From: Ilyomonas sp965214235
GTDB taxonomy: Bacteria; Bacteroidota; Bacteroidia; Chitinophagales; Chitinophagaceae
Reading direction: 5' to 3'
DNA length: 64,000 bases
Assembly: GCA_965214235.1 (NCBI GenBank)
Contig: CBDCBH010000003.1
Coordinates: 1-64,000, forward strand
Positions 32,704 to 42,434 of this stretch are shown here, piece after piece. Positions within the stretch are counted from its first letter, which is position 1; the number at the start of each line of letters is the position of its first letter. Below the pieces are notes generated by a model, which saw nothing but the letters and a program-made list of their open reading frames with translations, had not been told where the DNA came from and did not search any database. The translations under genes were made by a program, and so were the position numbers.

Positions 32704-33588
32704 ATGAACACTACCAAACACAAACGTGAACCTGTTTTCAATGATATAAAAGAATTTGTTTTTATCATTTTAGGAGTAGTTACGGCTGCCTTCGCTTTAA
32801 AAAGTTTTCTGGTTCCCAACGCATTTTTTGATGGCGGTGTAAATGGTATTTCTTTGTTGATACATGAAATTTTTCATGTTAACCTTGCTCTTGTAATCCT
32901 TATTGTAAACGTGCCTTTTCTTATCATCGGGGCGTATGTGGTAAACCGGCAGTTTGCTATTAAAACATTAATCAGCATCATTCTTATGGGCATTTGCCTC
33001 AACTATATTCCTTACCCGTCTATCACACACGATAAACTGCTGGTTTCTGTTTTCGGCGGATTTTTTTTAGGAATTGGTATTGGTCTTACCATACGCGCAG
33101 GCTGTGCGCTCGATGGCATTGAAGTGTTAGGTTTATATACCGGCAAACGCTCCAGCTTTACCGTTACCGAGATTGTTTTTGGCATTAACGTTATCATTTT
33201 TGCAATAGCAGCTTTTAAGTTTGGCATTGAAACCTCGTTATATTCCATGCTTACTTATTTTGCCGCTTCGCGAACGGTAGATTATGTGGTAGAGGGCATC
33301 GAGGCTTATACGGGCGTTACTATTATTTCATCGCAAAGCGAAGAAATTAAAAACAGGCTTGTTAATGAATTAGGACGAGGAATTACAGTATATAAAGGCG
33401 AGCGTGGCTTTCTGCCCGGCTCATTTGAAGTACACAATAATGTAGATATTATTTTTACTGTGGTAACACGGTTAGAGATGCGAAAGCTAAAAAACCTTGT
33501 GGCTGACATTGATACGAAGGCTTTTGTTTTTGCTAATACTGTTCGTGAAGCATCGGGCGGTGTAATTAAAAGAAGACGGCATCATTGA
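32704..33588 (+). CDS. YitT family membrane protein (DUF2179 C-terminal domain)
   Basis: A 294-residue protein. Five or six hydrophobic helices occupy about 15-190, with conserved FLVPNAFFDGGVNGISLLIHE and IRAGCALDGIEVLGLY. The C-terminal soluble domain (DUF2179) shows GRGITVYKGERGF and IFTVVTRLEMRKL. Members are common in Firmicutes and Bacteroidota with unknown transport role. An earlier ATG at 32671 would add eleven residues; the ATG at 32704 is preferred because the hydrophilic lead MNTTKHKREP is typical. Confidence 0.87.
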   Translation: MNTTKHKREPVFNDIKEFVFIILGVVTAAFALKSFLVPNAFFDGGVNGISLLIHEIFHVNLALVILIVNVPFLIIGAYVVNRQFAIKTLISIILMGICLNYIPYPSITHDKLLVSVFGGFFLGIGIGLTIRAGCALDGIEVLGLYTGKRSSFTVTEIVFGINVIIFAIAAFKFGIETSLYSMLTYFAASRTVDYVVEGIEAYTGVTIISSQSEEIKNRLVNELGRGITVYKGERGFLPGSFEVHNNVDIIFTVVTRLEMRKLKNLVADIDTKAFVFANTVREASGGVIKRRRHH

Positions 33589-33610
33589 TTGTTTAAAAGC
33601 AGCGTAAAAC

Positions 33611-33645
33611 AAAAGGTCCGGATATAATAAAATACCAGACCTTTT
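33611..33645. terminator. Terminator between the yitT-like and L,D-transpeptidase genes
   Basis: AAAAGGTC (33611-33618) pairs with GACCTTTT (33638-33645); two further G:C pairs form after one mismatch. The hairpin sits between convergent gene ends and has T-rich sequence to the right and an A-rich flank to the left. Confidence 0.6.
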
Positions 33646-33666
33646 CAAATTTTTGACAAGAATAAT

Positions 33667-34470
33667 TTAATTCGTAGTCGCTGTTTCGTTAGCAGAACTG
33701 GTAACCGCTAACGCAGGAGTGGCAGGTGCCATTTGCCAATTAAATGGTGCTTTTAAAATAGAGGAATGTTGTGTATAATAAGCATTCGGACTATAAATAT
33801 AAAAGCAACTACCGCCCTTTATAGTATTTATAATTTGCGCACTTTCAGTGCTGGGTACCGCAGGGCAACCCCAGCTACGCCCCATCATTGTTCCGTTTTT
33901 AGCACGCTTGGCACACACATAAATGCTGCCATGCATTACCACGTCGCGCACGCGAACGTTATCATTAATGCCGCGTTCCATACCATCAAAACGCATACTG
34001 TAACCATTATGCCCTACATACGTTTCGGCAGTTACTAAAAAGCCTAATGAGCTTTTGTTGGAGCTGTTGGCGTTGGAAAAACTTTCAGGTACACCGGCGC
34101 CTGAATTATGCCCGTGAGCTACATAAGTATTGTAAAGAAGAGTGTTGTTCTTTAAATCAATTACATACAAACGCTTTTCGCTGCTGGGCTGTGAGTAATC
34201 ACAAATAGTAAGATACTCTTTATTGTCAATTTTATTATTGCTGATTAAATACTCATACCCTTTGTAAGCATTAAAAAAAGCTTGTTTAGCTAAGCCTGCT
34301 TCGGCAAGATGAATGCTGCTATACAACGAATCAATCAAATAAGTAGCAGCGGGAGAAGCTAAATTCTCAGACAATAATGCAGGGAGTTTCTTCGGGTCAG
34401 TATTTACGTCGGTTTTTGTGGTAAAAGCACAGAAAAAGACACAGCTTAATAAGGCTATTCTTCGCATCAA
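33667..34470 (-). CDS. Murein L,D-transpeptidase-like protein (YkuD_2 family)
   Basis: A 267-residue exported protein with a signal peptide (MMRRIALLSCVFFCAFT). The catalytic region has VMHGSIYVC (H170) and GRSWGCPAVP with the nucleophilic cysteine at C192, preceded by the LYVIDLKNN and GFLVTAETYVGHNGYSMR strands. Enzymes of this group build or trim peptidoglycan crosslinks in the periplasm. The alanine/threonine-rich tail (TPALAVTSSANETATTN) is not conserved. It is the last gene before the convergent yitT-like gene. Confidence 0.86.
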   Translation of the reverse strand: MMRRIALLSCVFFCAFTTKTDVNTDPKKLPALLSENLASPAATYLIDSLYSSIHLAEAGLAKQAFFNAYKGYEYLISNNKIDNKEYLTICDYSQPSSEKRLYVIDLKNNTLLYNTYVAHGHNSGAGVPESFSNANSSNKSSLGFLVTAETYVGHNGYSMRFDGMERGINDNVRVRDVVMHGSIYVCAKRAKNGTMMGRSWGCPAVPSTESAQIINTIKGGSCFYIYSPNAYYTQHSSILKAPFNWQMAPATPALAVTSSANETATTN

Positions 34471-34587
34471 TATTTAATTTTTGTTATTAAAAGCTATACA
34501 AGTAATAAATGCTTCGACTAATTAAATTATTGTTGAGTTTGCGAATTTACGCCGATTAAATTAGGCTAAAAAGAGATTGAAAAATGA

Positions 34588-35625
34588 TTAACGTTTGCTT
34601 TGCTTGTTGTTAAACTCGTTATTGTAAATCTGGGCTAATAATAAAAACAAAGAGATTAAGATAGGGCCGAAAATGATACCGATAAACCCGAATAAATTAA
34701 TGCCTAAAATAACACCCAAAACGGTAATGAGCGGATGCACATCACCCAACTTTTTTTGCAATTTAAAACGGGCGATATTATCGGATACTCCAACTATCAA
34801 AATTCCGTAAGCTAAAATAGCAAACCCTTTTAAATTATCGCCTTGCGCAAATAAAATAATACATAACGGAACATAACCAAGTGCTGAACCAAGAACCGGC
34901 AGCATAGCGCCGAAGGCGGTAATAGCGAACCAAAAAAACGGGTCGGGTGCACGAAAAATAAAAAAGCCTATCAGAGCTGTAATGCCTTGTACCAGCGCAA
35001 TCAGAGGAACGCCAATTGCATTGTTAAAAACCAAACCATGAAGCTCTGAGCCAAGCCAGATAACGTTTTCGTCGCGCAGCGGAATGCTTTTTACCAGCCA
35101 CGCTTCCATTTCTTTACTTTGTACCAACATAAAATAAAGCATGAAATATAACATCAGTAAAACTGTAAGCGTGTTGAAGGTGGCACCCAGAATATTGGGT
35201 ATTGCAGTAGCAATCATACCGCTGGCTTTATTGATATTATCTTTTGATAAAATTTCAATATTGTATTTAGATTGGATGTTGTCGGCAAACTTATTAACGG
35301 CAGCCATCACCTCGTTAGAGCGATGAACAATTGAAATAATCTTACCACCAATCATGTTACCAAATAAATAAACCGGCACCAAAACAATTAGCACCGATAA
35401 AACTATTAATAACATGGCGGCCGTACCTTTTTTCATATTTCTTTTTGTGGTAAGAGTGAGATTCCATTTTCTCAATATCACATAAAAGGTAATGGCGCCT
35501 AAAAAAGCAGGCAGAAAAACAGTAAGCCTGCTGAACAATAAATAAGCAAGCGCAACAAGTAAAATAAAAAAAGAAATTTGCCGCAGATGAAGCGATGATA
35601 GGGGATCGTTATTGTCTTGATTCAT
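34588..35625 (-). CDS. AI-2E family transporter
   Basis: A 345-residue membrane protein with about eight helices. It begins with a short polar segment (MNQDNNDPLSSLHLRQISF) and shows the family features MLMLYFMLYFMLVQSKEME near 155-175, LIALVQGITALIGFFIFRAPDPFFW, and the C-terminal HPLITVLGVILGINLFGFIGIIFGPIL. The PLxTxLGxxxGxxxFGxxGxxxGP motif is diagnostic. Despite the family name, members have varied substrates, and none can be assigned here. Confidence 0.9.
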   Translation of the reverse strand: MNQDNNDPLSSLHLRQISFFILLVALAYLLFSRLTVFLPAFLGAITFYVILRKWNLTLTTKRNMKKGTAAMLLIVLSVLIVLVPVYLFGNMIGGKIISIVHRSNEVMAAVNKFADNIQSKYNIEILSKDNINKASGMIATAIPNILGATFNTLTVLLMLYFMLYFMLVQSKEMEAWLVKSIPLRDENVIWLGSELHGLVFNNAIGVPLIALVQGITALIGFFIFRAPDPFFWFAITAFGAMLPVLGSALGYVPLCIILFAQGDNLKGFAILAYGILIVGVSDNIARFKLQKKLGDVHPLITVLGVILGINLFGFIGIIFGPILISLFLLLAQIYNNEFNNKQSKR

Positions 35626-35759
35626 CTATATTCGGTTTATCTAATGAATTAAAAATGAAAATGATGTACTTTCAAAAAGAATGCCCTACTCCTATTTTAA
35701 AAAGCGTTATGAATAAGCTTTGTATGATTGGGCAAACACAAATCACACTTCATTATACT

Positions 35760-35767
35760 TATATTTG
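35760..35767 (+). promoter_or_regulatory. -7 box of glnS
   Basis: TATATTTG matches TAnnTTTG and ends 20 bases before the glnS ATG at 35788. A -33 TTG at the usual spacing is not evident. Confidence 0.5.
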
Positions 35768-35787
35768 TTACCCGTAATCACAATGGA

Positions 35788-37452
35788 ATGAGCGAAGAAA
35801 AAGCATTAAATTTTATTGAAGAAATTGTTGAAGAAGATTTATCGGGCAGCAAGTATAAAACCATACGCACACGCTTTCCGCCTGAGCCGAATGGATACTT
35901 GCATGTAGGACATGCAAAGAGTATATGTTTGAATTTCGGGCTATCAAAAAAGTATGGTGGTGCAACCAATTTGCGTTTTGATGATACCAACCCTAGCACC
36001 GAAGAAACCGAATACGTGGAAAGCATAAAAGCGGATGTAAAATGGTTAGGTTTTGAATGGGCGGAAGAGTTATACGCCTCTGATTATTTTGAACAATTGT
36101 ATCAGTTTGCGGTTGATTTAATAAAGAAAGATTTGGCTTACGTTGATGATAGCACAAGTGAAGAAATTGCCGAAGCCAAAGGCACGCCAACGCAGCCCGG
36201 AACGCCTACCAAATATCGCAACAGAACTATTGAAGACAACCTCCAGCTCTTCGGGAATATGCGTTTGGGCAAATATGCCGATGGTGAAAAAGTGTTACGT
36301 GCCAAAGGCGATTTGGCTTCTCCAAACATGCACATGCGCGACCCGATTATGTATCGTATTAAACATGCGCATCACCACCGTACGGGCGATGACTGGTGCA
36401 TTTATCCGATGTACGATTTTGCACACGGGCAAAGCGATAGCATCGAAAACATCACGCATTCTATTTGCACGCTGGAGTTTATTCCGCATCGTCCGTTATA
36501 TGATTGGTTTATTGAAAAGCTGGACATTTTTCCATCGCATCAATATGAGTTTGCAAGGCTGAATGTTACTTATACAATTATGAGTAAAAGAAAACTCCTG
36601 CAATTGGTGAATGAAAAAATTGTACAAGGCTGGAACGATCCGCGAATGCCAACCATAAGCGGTATGCGCAGGCGTGGTTTTACGCCGGAAAGTATCCGCG
36701 AATTTTGCGATAAAATAGGTGTTGCCAAACGTGAAAATTTAATTGATTACAGCCTGCTTGAGTTTTGTGTTCGCGAGCATTTGAATAAGATAGCTTTGCG
36801 AAGAATGGTGGTGTTCGATCCTGTAAAAATCATCATTACCAATTATCTTGAAGGTCAGGTTGAAACGCTGCAAAGTGAAAACAATCCGGAAGAAGAAAAT
36901 ATCACTTATCGAGAAGTTCCATTCAGCAGGGAATTGTACATCGAGAGAGAAGATTTTATGGAACATCCGCCAAAAAAATTCTTTCGTTTAGCACCTGGCG
37001 CAATGGTTCGTTTAAAAAGCGCTTACGTTATAAAATGCGATGAAGTTATAAAAGATGAAACCGGCAACATAACAGCTTTACATTGCTCCTATTTTCCTGA
37101 AAGTAAAAGTGGTGCAGAAGGCTCGAACATAAAAGTAAAAGGCACGTTACATTGGGTAAGTGCGGCTCATGCCATCAACGCAGAAGTAAGATTGTACGAC
37201 CGTTTGTTTACAGAGGAAAATGTAGATGAAGCGCCCGGCGATTTTAAAGAATACATCAATCCAAAATCATTACAAATTATAACCAACGCTTATGCCGAAC
37301 CGGCTTTACAACATTCTAAGTTTGAGGAACGTTATCAATTTATCCGTACCGGATATTTTACTTTGGATGAAGATACGAGTGAAGAAAAATTAGTTTTTAA
37401 CCGCACCGTTACACTAAAAGATGCCTGGGCGAAAGAACAGAAAAAAGGATAG
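35788..37452 (+). CDS. glnS: Glutaminyl-tRNA synthetase
   Basis: A 554-residue class I synthetase. The ATP-binding HIGH-type motif is in RFPPEPNGYLHVGHAKSI (about 30-47), the glutamine and tRNA-binding segments include LRFDDTNPSTEE and YDFAHGQSDSIENITHSICTLEF, and the KMSKS-type motif is IMSKRKLLQL near 268. The C-terminal anticodon-binding beta barrels follow from about residue 340. Its length matches bacterial GlnRS. The ATG at 35788 follows a -7 box; the longer frame would precede it. A hairpin terminator follows. Confidence 0.96.
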   Translation: MSEEKALNFIEEIVEEDLSGSKYKTIRTRFPPEPNGYLHVGHAKSICLNFGLSKKYGGATNLRFDDTNPSTEETEYVESIKADVKWLGFEWAEELYASDYFEQLYQFAVDLIKKDLAYVDDSTSEEIAEAKGTPTQPGTPTKYRNRTIEDNLQLFGNMRLGKYADGEKVLRAKGDLASPNMHMRDPIMYRIKHAHHHRTGDDWCIYPMYDFAHGQSDSIENITHSICTLEFIPHRPLYDWFIEKLDIFPSHQYEFARLNVTYTIMSKRKLLQLVNEKIVQGWNDPRMPTISGMRRRGFTPESIREFCDKIGVAKRENLIDYSLLEFCVREHLNKIALRRMVVFDPVKIIITNYLEGQVETLQSENNPEEENITYREVPFSRELYIEREDFMEHPPKKFFRLAPGAMVRLKSAYVIKCDEVIKDETGNITALHCSYFPESKSGAEGSNIKVKGTLHWVSAAHAINAEVRLYDRLFTEENVDEAPGDFKEYINPKSLQIITNAYAEPALQHSKFEERYQFIRTGYFTLDEDTSEEKLVFNRTVTLKDAWAKEQKKG

Positions 37453-37474
37453 TCTCGTTGATTAAAAACAACTC

Positions 37475-37513
37475 AAAAAAGTTCCAATCTCATAAAAGAG
37501 TTGGAACTTTTTT
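37475..37513 (+). terminator. Intrinsic terminator of glnS
   Basis: AAAAAAGTTCCAA (37475-37487) pairs with TTGGAACTTTTTT (37501-37513), 13 base pairs with a 13-base loop, ending in a T6 run. Confidence 0.9.
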
Positions 37514-37561
37514 ATTTAGCAACTTTCTGCTGTATTACATTTGAAGCAAGAATATCTTGCC

Positions 37562-39376
37562 ATGAAAACTATCTTCATTTTTACTTTTTCATTTGTTCTT
37601 TTTGCTTCTTACGCACAACCCGATTTACTTCAAAACATCAATGCACGCAAAACCATCAGCCTCAATGGTCGCTGGCATTATATCATTGACCGTTTTGAAA
37701 CGGGCTATCGCGGTTTTCAGGGAGCTAAAGCAGATGAAAACAACCAGTTATCGGGCTTTTTTGAAAACAAACAGCAGCAATCGCCGGGCGAACTGTTGGA
37801 ATATGATTTTGAAAGATCGCCTACCCTGCTTGTTCCTGCCGATTGGAATTCGCAAAGCGCAGAATTGTTATTTTATGAAGGCACCTTGTGGTATCAGCGA
37901 AACTTTGTTGTTCACATCAATGCAACTAAAAAATACCTCCTTCATTTTGGTGCTGTTAATTATGAAGCCCTCGTTTCGGTAAACGGGAAGAAAGCCGGAA
38001 TGCACACCGGCGGCTTCACGCCTTTTGAATTTGATGTAACTCATTTACTGAAAGAGGGCAACAATTCGATTGTAATAAAAGTAAACAACGACCGTAAAAA
38101 AGAAAGAGTGCCAACCGATAATTTTGATTGGTGGAATTATGGCGGCATAACACGGGATGTTGTGCTTGCTGAAATGCCCAAAACATTCATCAAAGATTAT
38201 AAAATTCAGCTTGCTAAAAGTGAAGTAAAAACAATAACAGGTTATGTGCAAATGAGCGATTCGGTTGCAGCGCAACAGGTTACTGTTAACATACCGGAAG
38301 CGCGTTTGCAAACAACAGTAACCACCGATGCAACAGGCAAAGCATTAATTCAACTACCTATAAAAAAGCTCGTTTACTGGCAGCCCGGAAACCCTAAATT
38401 ATATGAAGTAAACATTGCATCGGCAACCGATTCTGTTGAGGATAAAATTGGTTTTCGAACCATTGAAACGCGGGGCAAAACCATCTTATTAAATGGTAAA
38501 ACTATCTTCCTTCGCGGCATTTGTATTCATGAAGAAAATCCTTTGATTCCAGGAAGACCTCGAGGCAAAAGCGATTTGGCGATGCTTCTGAACTGGGCGA
38601 AAGAATTGAACTGCAATTTCGCAAGATTGGCGCATTACCCGCATAACGAAAACATGAGTCGCATAGCTGATAGCCTTGGCATTTTATTATGGGAAGAAGT
38701 GCCGGTTTACTGGACGATTGACTGGACGAACGCATCTACTTATGATAATGCGCAAAACCAGTTAAACGAATTAATAACACGCGATAAAAACCGTGCTTCT
38801 GTTATCATCTGGAGCATTGGCAACGAAACGCCTGCCATTCCTGAACGCGAAATGTTTATGGAAAAGCTGGCAGATTTTGCTCATCAAAACGATAACTCGC
38901 GTTTGATTGCAGCCGCACTATTGGTGCATAACAATGGCGATACTATTATTTTAAATGATGCGCTGGGAAAGAAGTTAGACATTGCTTCTTTTAACGAATA
39001 TTATGGTTGGTACACAAAAGAAAAGCCTTGGGAAATTGGCAAGTTTCAATTTAAAATTGAGTATAATAAACCTGTTTTTATAAGTGAATTGGGTGCCGAA
39101 GCGCTGGCTGGTTTTCATGCGGATAGCACCGTTCGTTTTTCAGAAGAATACCAGGAATCATTTTTTAAAAACCAGTTACAGATGATACAAAAAATTGATG
39201 GATTGGCTGGAATAACACCGTGGATTTTATGCGATTTCCGTTCACCCAAACGATTAAATCCAACCTACCAAATGTACTGGAACCGCAAGGGCTTAATTGC
39301 CGAAAACGGGCAAAAGAAAAAAGCGTTTTTTGTATTAAAATCGTTTTATGATGAAAAAGAAAAAGAGAATGAATGA
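37562..39376 (+). CDS. Secreted glycoside hydrolase family 2 enzyme (beta-glucuronidase-like)
   Basis: A 604-residue exported enzyme with a signal peptide (MKTIFIFTFSFVLFASYAQ). A jelly-roll sugar-binding domain (about 30-215; FYEGTLWYQRNF, DNFDWWNYGGITRDV), an immunoglobulin-like domain (about 216-310) and a TIM barrel follow. The acid/base is E422 in IIWSIGNETP and the nucleophile is E509 in VFISELGAEAL, with RLAHYPHNENM and LLWEEVPVYW as in GH2 glucuronidases. Substrate (beta-glucuronide, galactoside or mannoside) cannot be decided from sequence. It stands alone after glnS. Confidence 0.9.
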   Translation: MKTIFIFTFSFVLFASYAQPDLLQNINARKTISLNGRWHYIIDRFETGYRGFQGAKADENNQLSGFFENKQQQSPGELLEYDFERSPTLLVPADWNSQSAELLFYEGTLWYQRNFVVHINATKKYLLHFGAVNYEALVSVNGKKAGMHTGGFTPFEFDVTHLLKEGNNSIVIKVNNDRKKERVPTDNFDWWNYGGITRDVVLAEMPKTFIKDYKIQLAKSEVKTITGYVQMSDSVAAQQVTVNIPEARLQTTVTTDATGKALIQLPIKKLVYWQPGNPKLYEVNIASATDSVEDKIGFRTIETRGKTILLNGKTIFLRGICIHEENPLIPGRPRGKSDLAMLLNWAKELNCNFARLAHYPHNENMSRIADSLGILLWEEVPVYWTIDWTNASTYDNAQNQLNELITRDKNRASVIIWSIGNETPAIPEREMFMEKLADFAHQNDNSRLIAAALLVHNNGDTIILNDALGKKLDIASFNEYYGWYTKEKPWEIGKFQFKIEYNKPVFISELGAEALAGFHADSTVRFSEEYQESFFKNQLQMIQKIDGLAGITPWILCDFRSPKRLNPTYQMYWNRKGLIAENGQKKKAFFVLKSFYDEKEKENE

Positions 39377-39406
39377 ACCATTTTTCAGTTTTATGAATGT
39401 TTGTTT

Positions 39407-40024
39407 TTACTCTGAAATATAAGCTGCACTTATTAAATTCATCTGTTCATCAAATTGGTAAAGCCGCGGTACGCCGGTAGGAATATCAATTTGCGTAATG
39501 GCATCTTCGCTTATGTTTTCAAGCACCATCATTAAGGAACGAAGACTGTTGCCATGCGCTACAATCATGCAATTTTGTTGTTGCTTTAATACGGGTTCAA
39601 CGCTTGTTTTATAGTAAGGCATCACACGGTTTTGTGTGTCTTGTAAACTTTCACCGCCGGGCGGCGCAACATTAAAGCTTCTGCGCCATGTATGCACTTG
39701 TTCAGCACCATATTTTTCTGCAATACCGGCTTTGTTTAAGCCTTGCAATTGCCCGTAATTGCGCTCGTTCAAAGCGGCATCACGTTGAATAATTATGTTA
39801 GGCTGATGTATTTCCTGTAAGATGATTTGCAACGTTTCTTCAGCACGTTTTAAAACTGAAGTAAAAGCAAAACCGAACATAATATTTTTACTCTTTAATT
39901 TATCGCCGGTTAGCTTTGCTTCTGCCCTGCCTTGTTGGGTTAAATCAACATCTACATCGCCGGTAAACCGGTTTTCTAAATTCCATTGTGATTGCCCGTG
40001 GCGAATTAATACGAGATAGGTCAT
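39407..40024 (-). CDS. gpmA: 2,3-bisphosphoglycerate-dependent phosphoglycerate mutase
   Basis: A 205-residue histidine phosphatase superfamily enzyme of glycolysis. The phosphoacceptor is H9 in LIRHGQSQWN; NRFTGDVDVDLTQQG, TSVLKRAEET, ALNERNYGQLQG and MIVAHGNSLRSL complete the set. It is somewhat shorter than E. coli GpmA (about 250), as is common for one bacterial group. The catalytic residues are all present. Confidence 0.9.
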   Translation of the reverse strand: MTYLVLIRHGQSQWNLENRFTGDVDVDLTQQGRAEAKLTGDKLKSKNIMFGFAFTSVLKRAEETLQIILQEIHQPNIIIQRDAALNERNYGQLQGLNKAGIAEKYGAEQVHTWRRSFNVAPPGGESLQDTQNRVMPYYKTSVEPVLKQQQNCMIVAHGNSLRSLMMVLENISEDAITQIDIPTGVPRLYQFDEQMNLISAAYISE

Positions 40025-40138
40025 TGGTTTGTTTATAGGATGATTTGAAATGAATACAAAACATATTCATCTAAAGCCTGAAAGGCTTAACTATATATAA
40101 TCACAGATGCAAACGGTGGACAAGGAAACGTTTATCAG

Positions 40139-40161
40139 TTGAACCCTTTCAGGGTTCAACA
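40139..40161. repeat. Perfect palindromic hairpin in the gpmA-glgB gap
   Basis: GTTGAACCCT (40139-40148) and AGGGTTCAAC (40152-40161) form a 10-bp stem with a three-base loop. Two weaker hairpins flank it: AAGCCT/AGGCTT (40074-40089) and AATCC/GGATT (40212-40226). The cluster lies upstream of gpmA and downstream of glgB on the minus strand and resembles dispersed palindromic repeats; it could also act as the glgB terminator. Confidence 0.55.
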
Positions 40162-40257
40162 TTGTTTTTCTCTATTCATTCTCCGTGTTGTACACGTAGC
40201 TAATTGTATTCAATCCCTTCAGGATTTGCCCTAATCATTATCTTATTGCTCTGCTTT

Positions 40258-42198
40258 CTATTTTATTACAATTCCGGCCAGCGCAGGTAAATGTACACGC
40301 AATGAATATCTGCCGGTTTCTTTATCTTCCAGCGTGCAATGAATATGAGGGTTGTAAACATCGCCGGTACCCCAAAACGCTTTGTTATCGCTGTTAAAAA
40401 TTTCTTTCCAGCTTTTCTTTCCATAAGCCGTTACATGCCAGTCGCGGCGCACAATAGGTGTAAAGTTTAAAATAATCAACACATCATCTTCGGGTTGTAA
40501 ACCTTTCCGTTTGTAAACCACAACCGCTTCGTTCCGGTGGTTTACATCCACCCATTCAAAGCCTTCCGGCTTAAATTGAAGTTCGTACAAAGCAGGCTCG
40601 TTTCTATACAATTCATTTAGTTTTTGCACACAATATTTCATGCCGCCATGACTAAGATGCTGAAGCAGTTCCCACTGCAATTCACTCTTATAATTCCACT
40701 CTTTGGTTTGCGCAAATTCGTTACCCATAAATAACAACTTGCTGCCCGGATGCGTGAACATATAAGTGTATAGCAAGCGCAGGTTAGCAAACTTTTGCCA
40801 TTCGTCGCCAGGCATCTTATAAATCATCGGGCTTTTACCATGCACCACTTCATCATGGCTTAACGGCAGCATAAAATTTTCGTCATAAAAATAAGCCATG
40901 CTGAACGTAAATTTATTTTGCATCGATCCACGGTAAAACGGATCGAACTTAAAATAATCCAGCGTATCGTGCATCCAGCCCATCATCCATTTCATACCAA
41001 AACCCAAACCGCCGGCAAACGTTGGGCGACAGATGCCAGGCCAATCGGTAGCTTCTTCGGCAATGGTTTGTACATCTTTAAAATCTCTGAATAACGTTTC
41101 GTTCAAATGCGTTATAAATTGTATGGCTTCGAGGTTGCCATTCCCGCCAAATTCATTCGGTTCCCATTGTCCTTCCTTTCGGCTGTAATCCAATCGCAGC
41201 ATAGATGATACGGCATCAACGCGCAAGCCATCGGCATGAAAAACATCACACCAAAACCGTCCGCTGCTAATGAGAAAACTTTTTACTTCGCTACGTGCAT
41301 AATTAAAAATGTATGAGTTCCAGTCGGGGTGATAACCCTTGCGCATGTCGGCATATTCATACGTGTGCGTGCCATCGAACATAAACAAACCATGCGAATC
41401 GTAAGGAAAATGCGATGGTACCCAATCGAGTAAAACTCCAATGCCAGCCTGGTGAAGTTTATCAACCAGCCACATAAAATCCTGCGGGTTACCAAAGCGG
41501 CTGGTGGGTGCAAAAAAGCCGGTTCCCTGGTAGCCCCAGCTACCATCAAACGGGTGTTCCATTACGGGCATAAACTCAACATGCGTAAAGCCAAGTTCTT
41601 TTACATAAGGCACTAAACGTTCGGCAATTTGTCCATACGTGTTGTATGTTTCTTCATCATTTTTATCAGGTCGCATCCAGCTGGCGAGATGCACTTCGTA
41701 AACCGAATACGGCGCATTCAACGCATTTTTTTCACCTCTTATTTTCATCCATTCTTCATCCTGCCATTCGTAATCCAAATTCCAGGTAATGGAAGCTGTT
41801 AGCGGTCGCTGTTCCCAAAAGTTAGCAAAGGGATCGCCTTTATCTTGTATCATTCCTTCAAAGCTATGAATGTGGTATTTATAAACCTCGCCTTTTAAAA
41901 CATCCGGAATAAATCCTTCCCAAATACCACTATGGTCAAGCCTTACAAAGAGGGGATGTGTATTGGTTTGCCAGTTATTAAAATTACCCTTTACAAAAAT
42001 AGCTGTTGCATTAGGCGCCCATACGGCAAAATAAGTTCCGGCGGTGCCGTTCACTACAAGTTGTTTGTTGCCAAACAGTTTGTACAAACTATAATGCGTT
42101 CCGTTTTGAAAGTTGCTGATGTCTTCTTCCGTAAATAAAGAATAATTCCAAACCGGTTTGGCAGTATCAACAAAATGGATGTCTTCATATTTTTTCAT
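40258..42198 (-). CDS. glgB: 1,4-alpha-glucan branching enzyme
   Basis: A 646-residue GH13 enzyme that introduces alpha-1,6 branches into glycogen. An N-terminal CBM48 domain (about 30-135; TYFAVWAPNATAIFVKGNFN) precedes the barrel with VEFMPVMEHPFDGSWGYQ, the nucleophile D328 (GLRVDAVSS), the acid/base E381 (TIAEEATDW) and the third carboxylate at D449 (LSHDEVVHG). A C-terminal beta domain completes it. The other glycogen genes are not in the window. Confidence 0.95.
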   Translation of the reverse strand: MKKYEDIHFVDTAKPVWNYSLFTEEDISNFQNGTHYSLYKLFGNKQLVVNGTAGTYFAVWAPNATAIFVKGNFNNWQTNTHPLFVRLDHSGIWEGFIPDVLKGEVYKYHIHSFEGMIQDKGDPFANFWEQRPLTASITWNLDYEWQDEEWMKIRGEKNALNAPYSVYEVHLASWMRPDKNDEETYNTYGQIAERLVPYVKELGFTHVEFMPVMEHPFDGSWGYQGTGFFAPTSRFGNPQDFMWLVDKLHQAGIGVLLDWVPSHFPYDSHGLFMFDGTHTYEYADMRKGYHPDWNSYIFNYARSEVKSFLISSGRFWCDVFHADGLRVDAVSSMLRLDYSRKEGQWEPNEFGGNGNLEAIQFITHLNETLFRDFKDVQTIAEEATDWPGICRPTFAGGLGFGMKWMMGWMHDTLDYFKFDPFYRGSMQNKFTFSMAYFYDENFMLPLSHDEVVHGKSPMIYKMPGDEWQKFANLRLLYTYMFTHPGSKLLFMGNEFAQTKEWNYKSELQWELLQHLSHGGMKYCVQKLNELYRNEPALYELQFKPEGFEWVDVNHRNEAVVVYKRKGLQPEDDVLIILNFTPIVRRDWHVTAYGKKSWKEIFNSDNKAFWGTGDVYNPHIHCTLEDKETGRYSLRVHLPALAGIVIK

Positions 42199-42434
42199 GG
42201 TGCGGAAAGATGAGTGTTAAGAAATGAAAAAACAAGTGTTATAAATATTGTGAGGATGATTGTAGAAACTAAATACTGCCTGCATCACTCATTTGTACAG
42301 TATTCAATTCTTGTTCCCTGTTCAAATATAAAGCCGTTCATACTCATTAACTTATTTTTATGCACACAGAATAAAAATGTATGGAACGAATAGGGATATT
42401 GTAAACGCATTCACCAACTATCAACAACCCCGTT

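Noticed and set aside
33003..33600. Minus-strand frames within the yitT-like gene
   Set aside because: They are shadows of the real frame, which has clear membrane helices and a DUF2179 domain.
35595..35777. A 60-codon plus-strand frame upstream of glnS
   Set aside because: It overlaps the start of the AI-2E transporter gene on the other strand and the glnS promoter region, and shows no conserved features.
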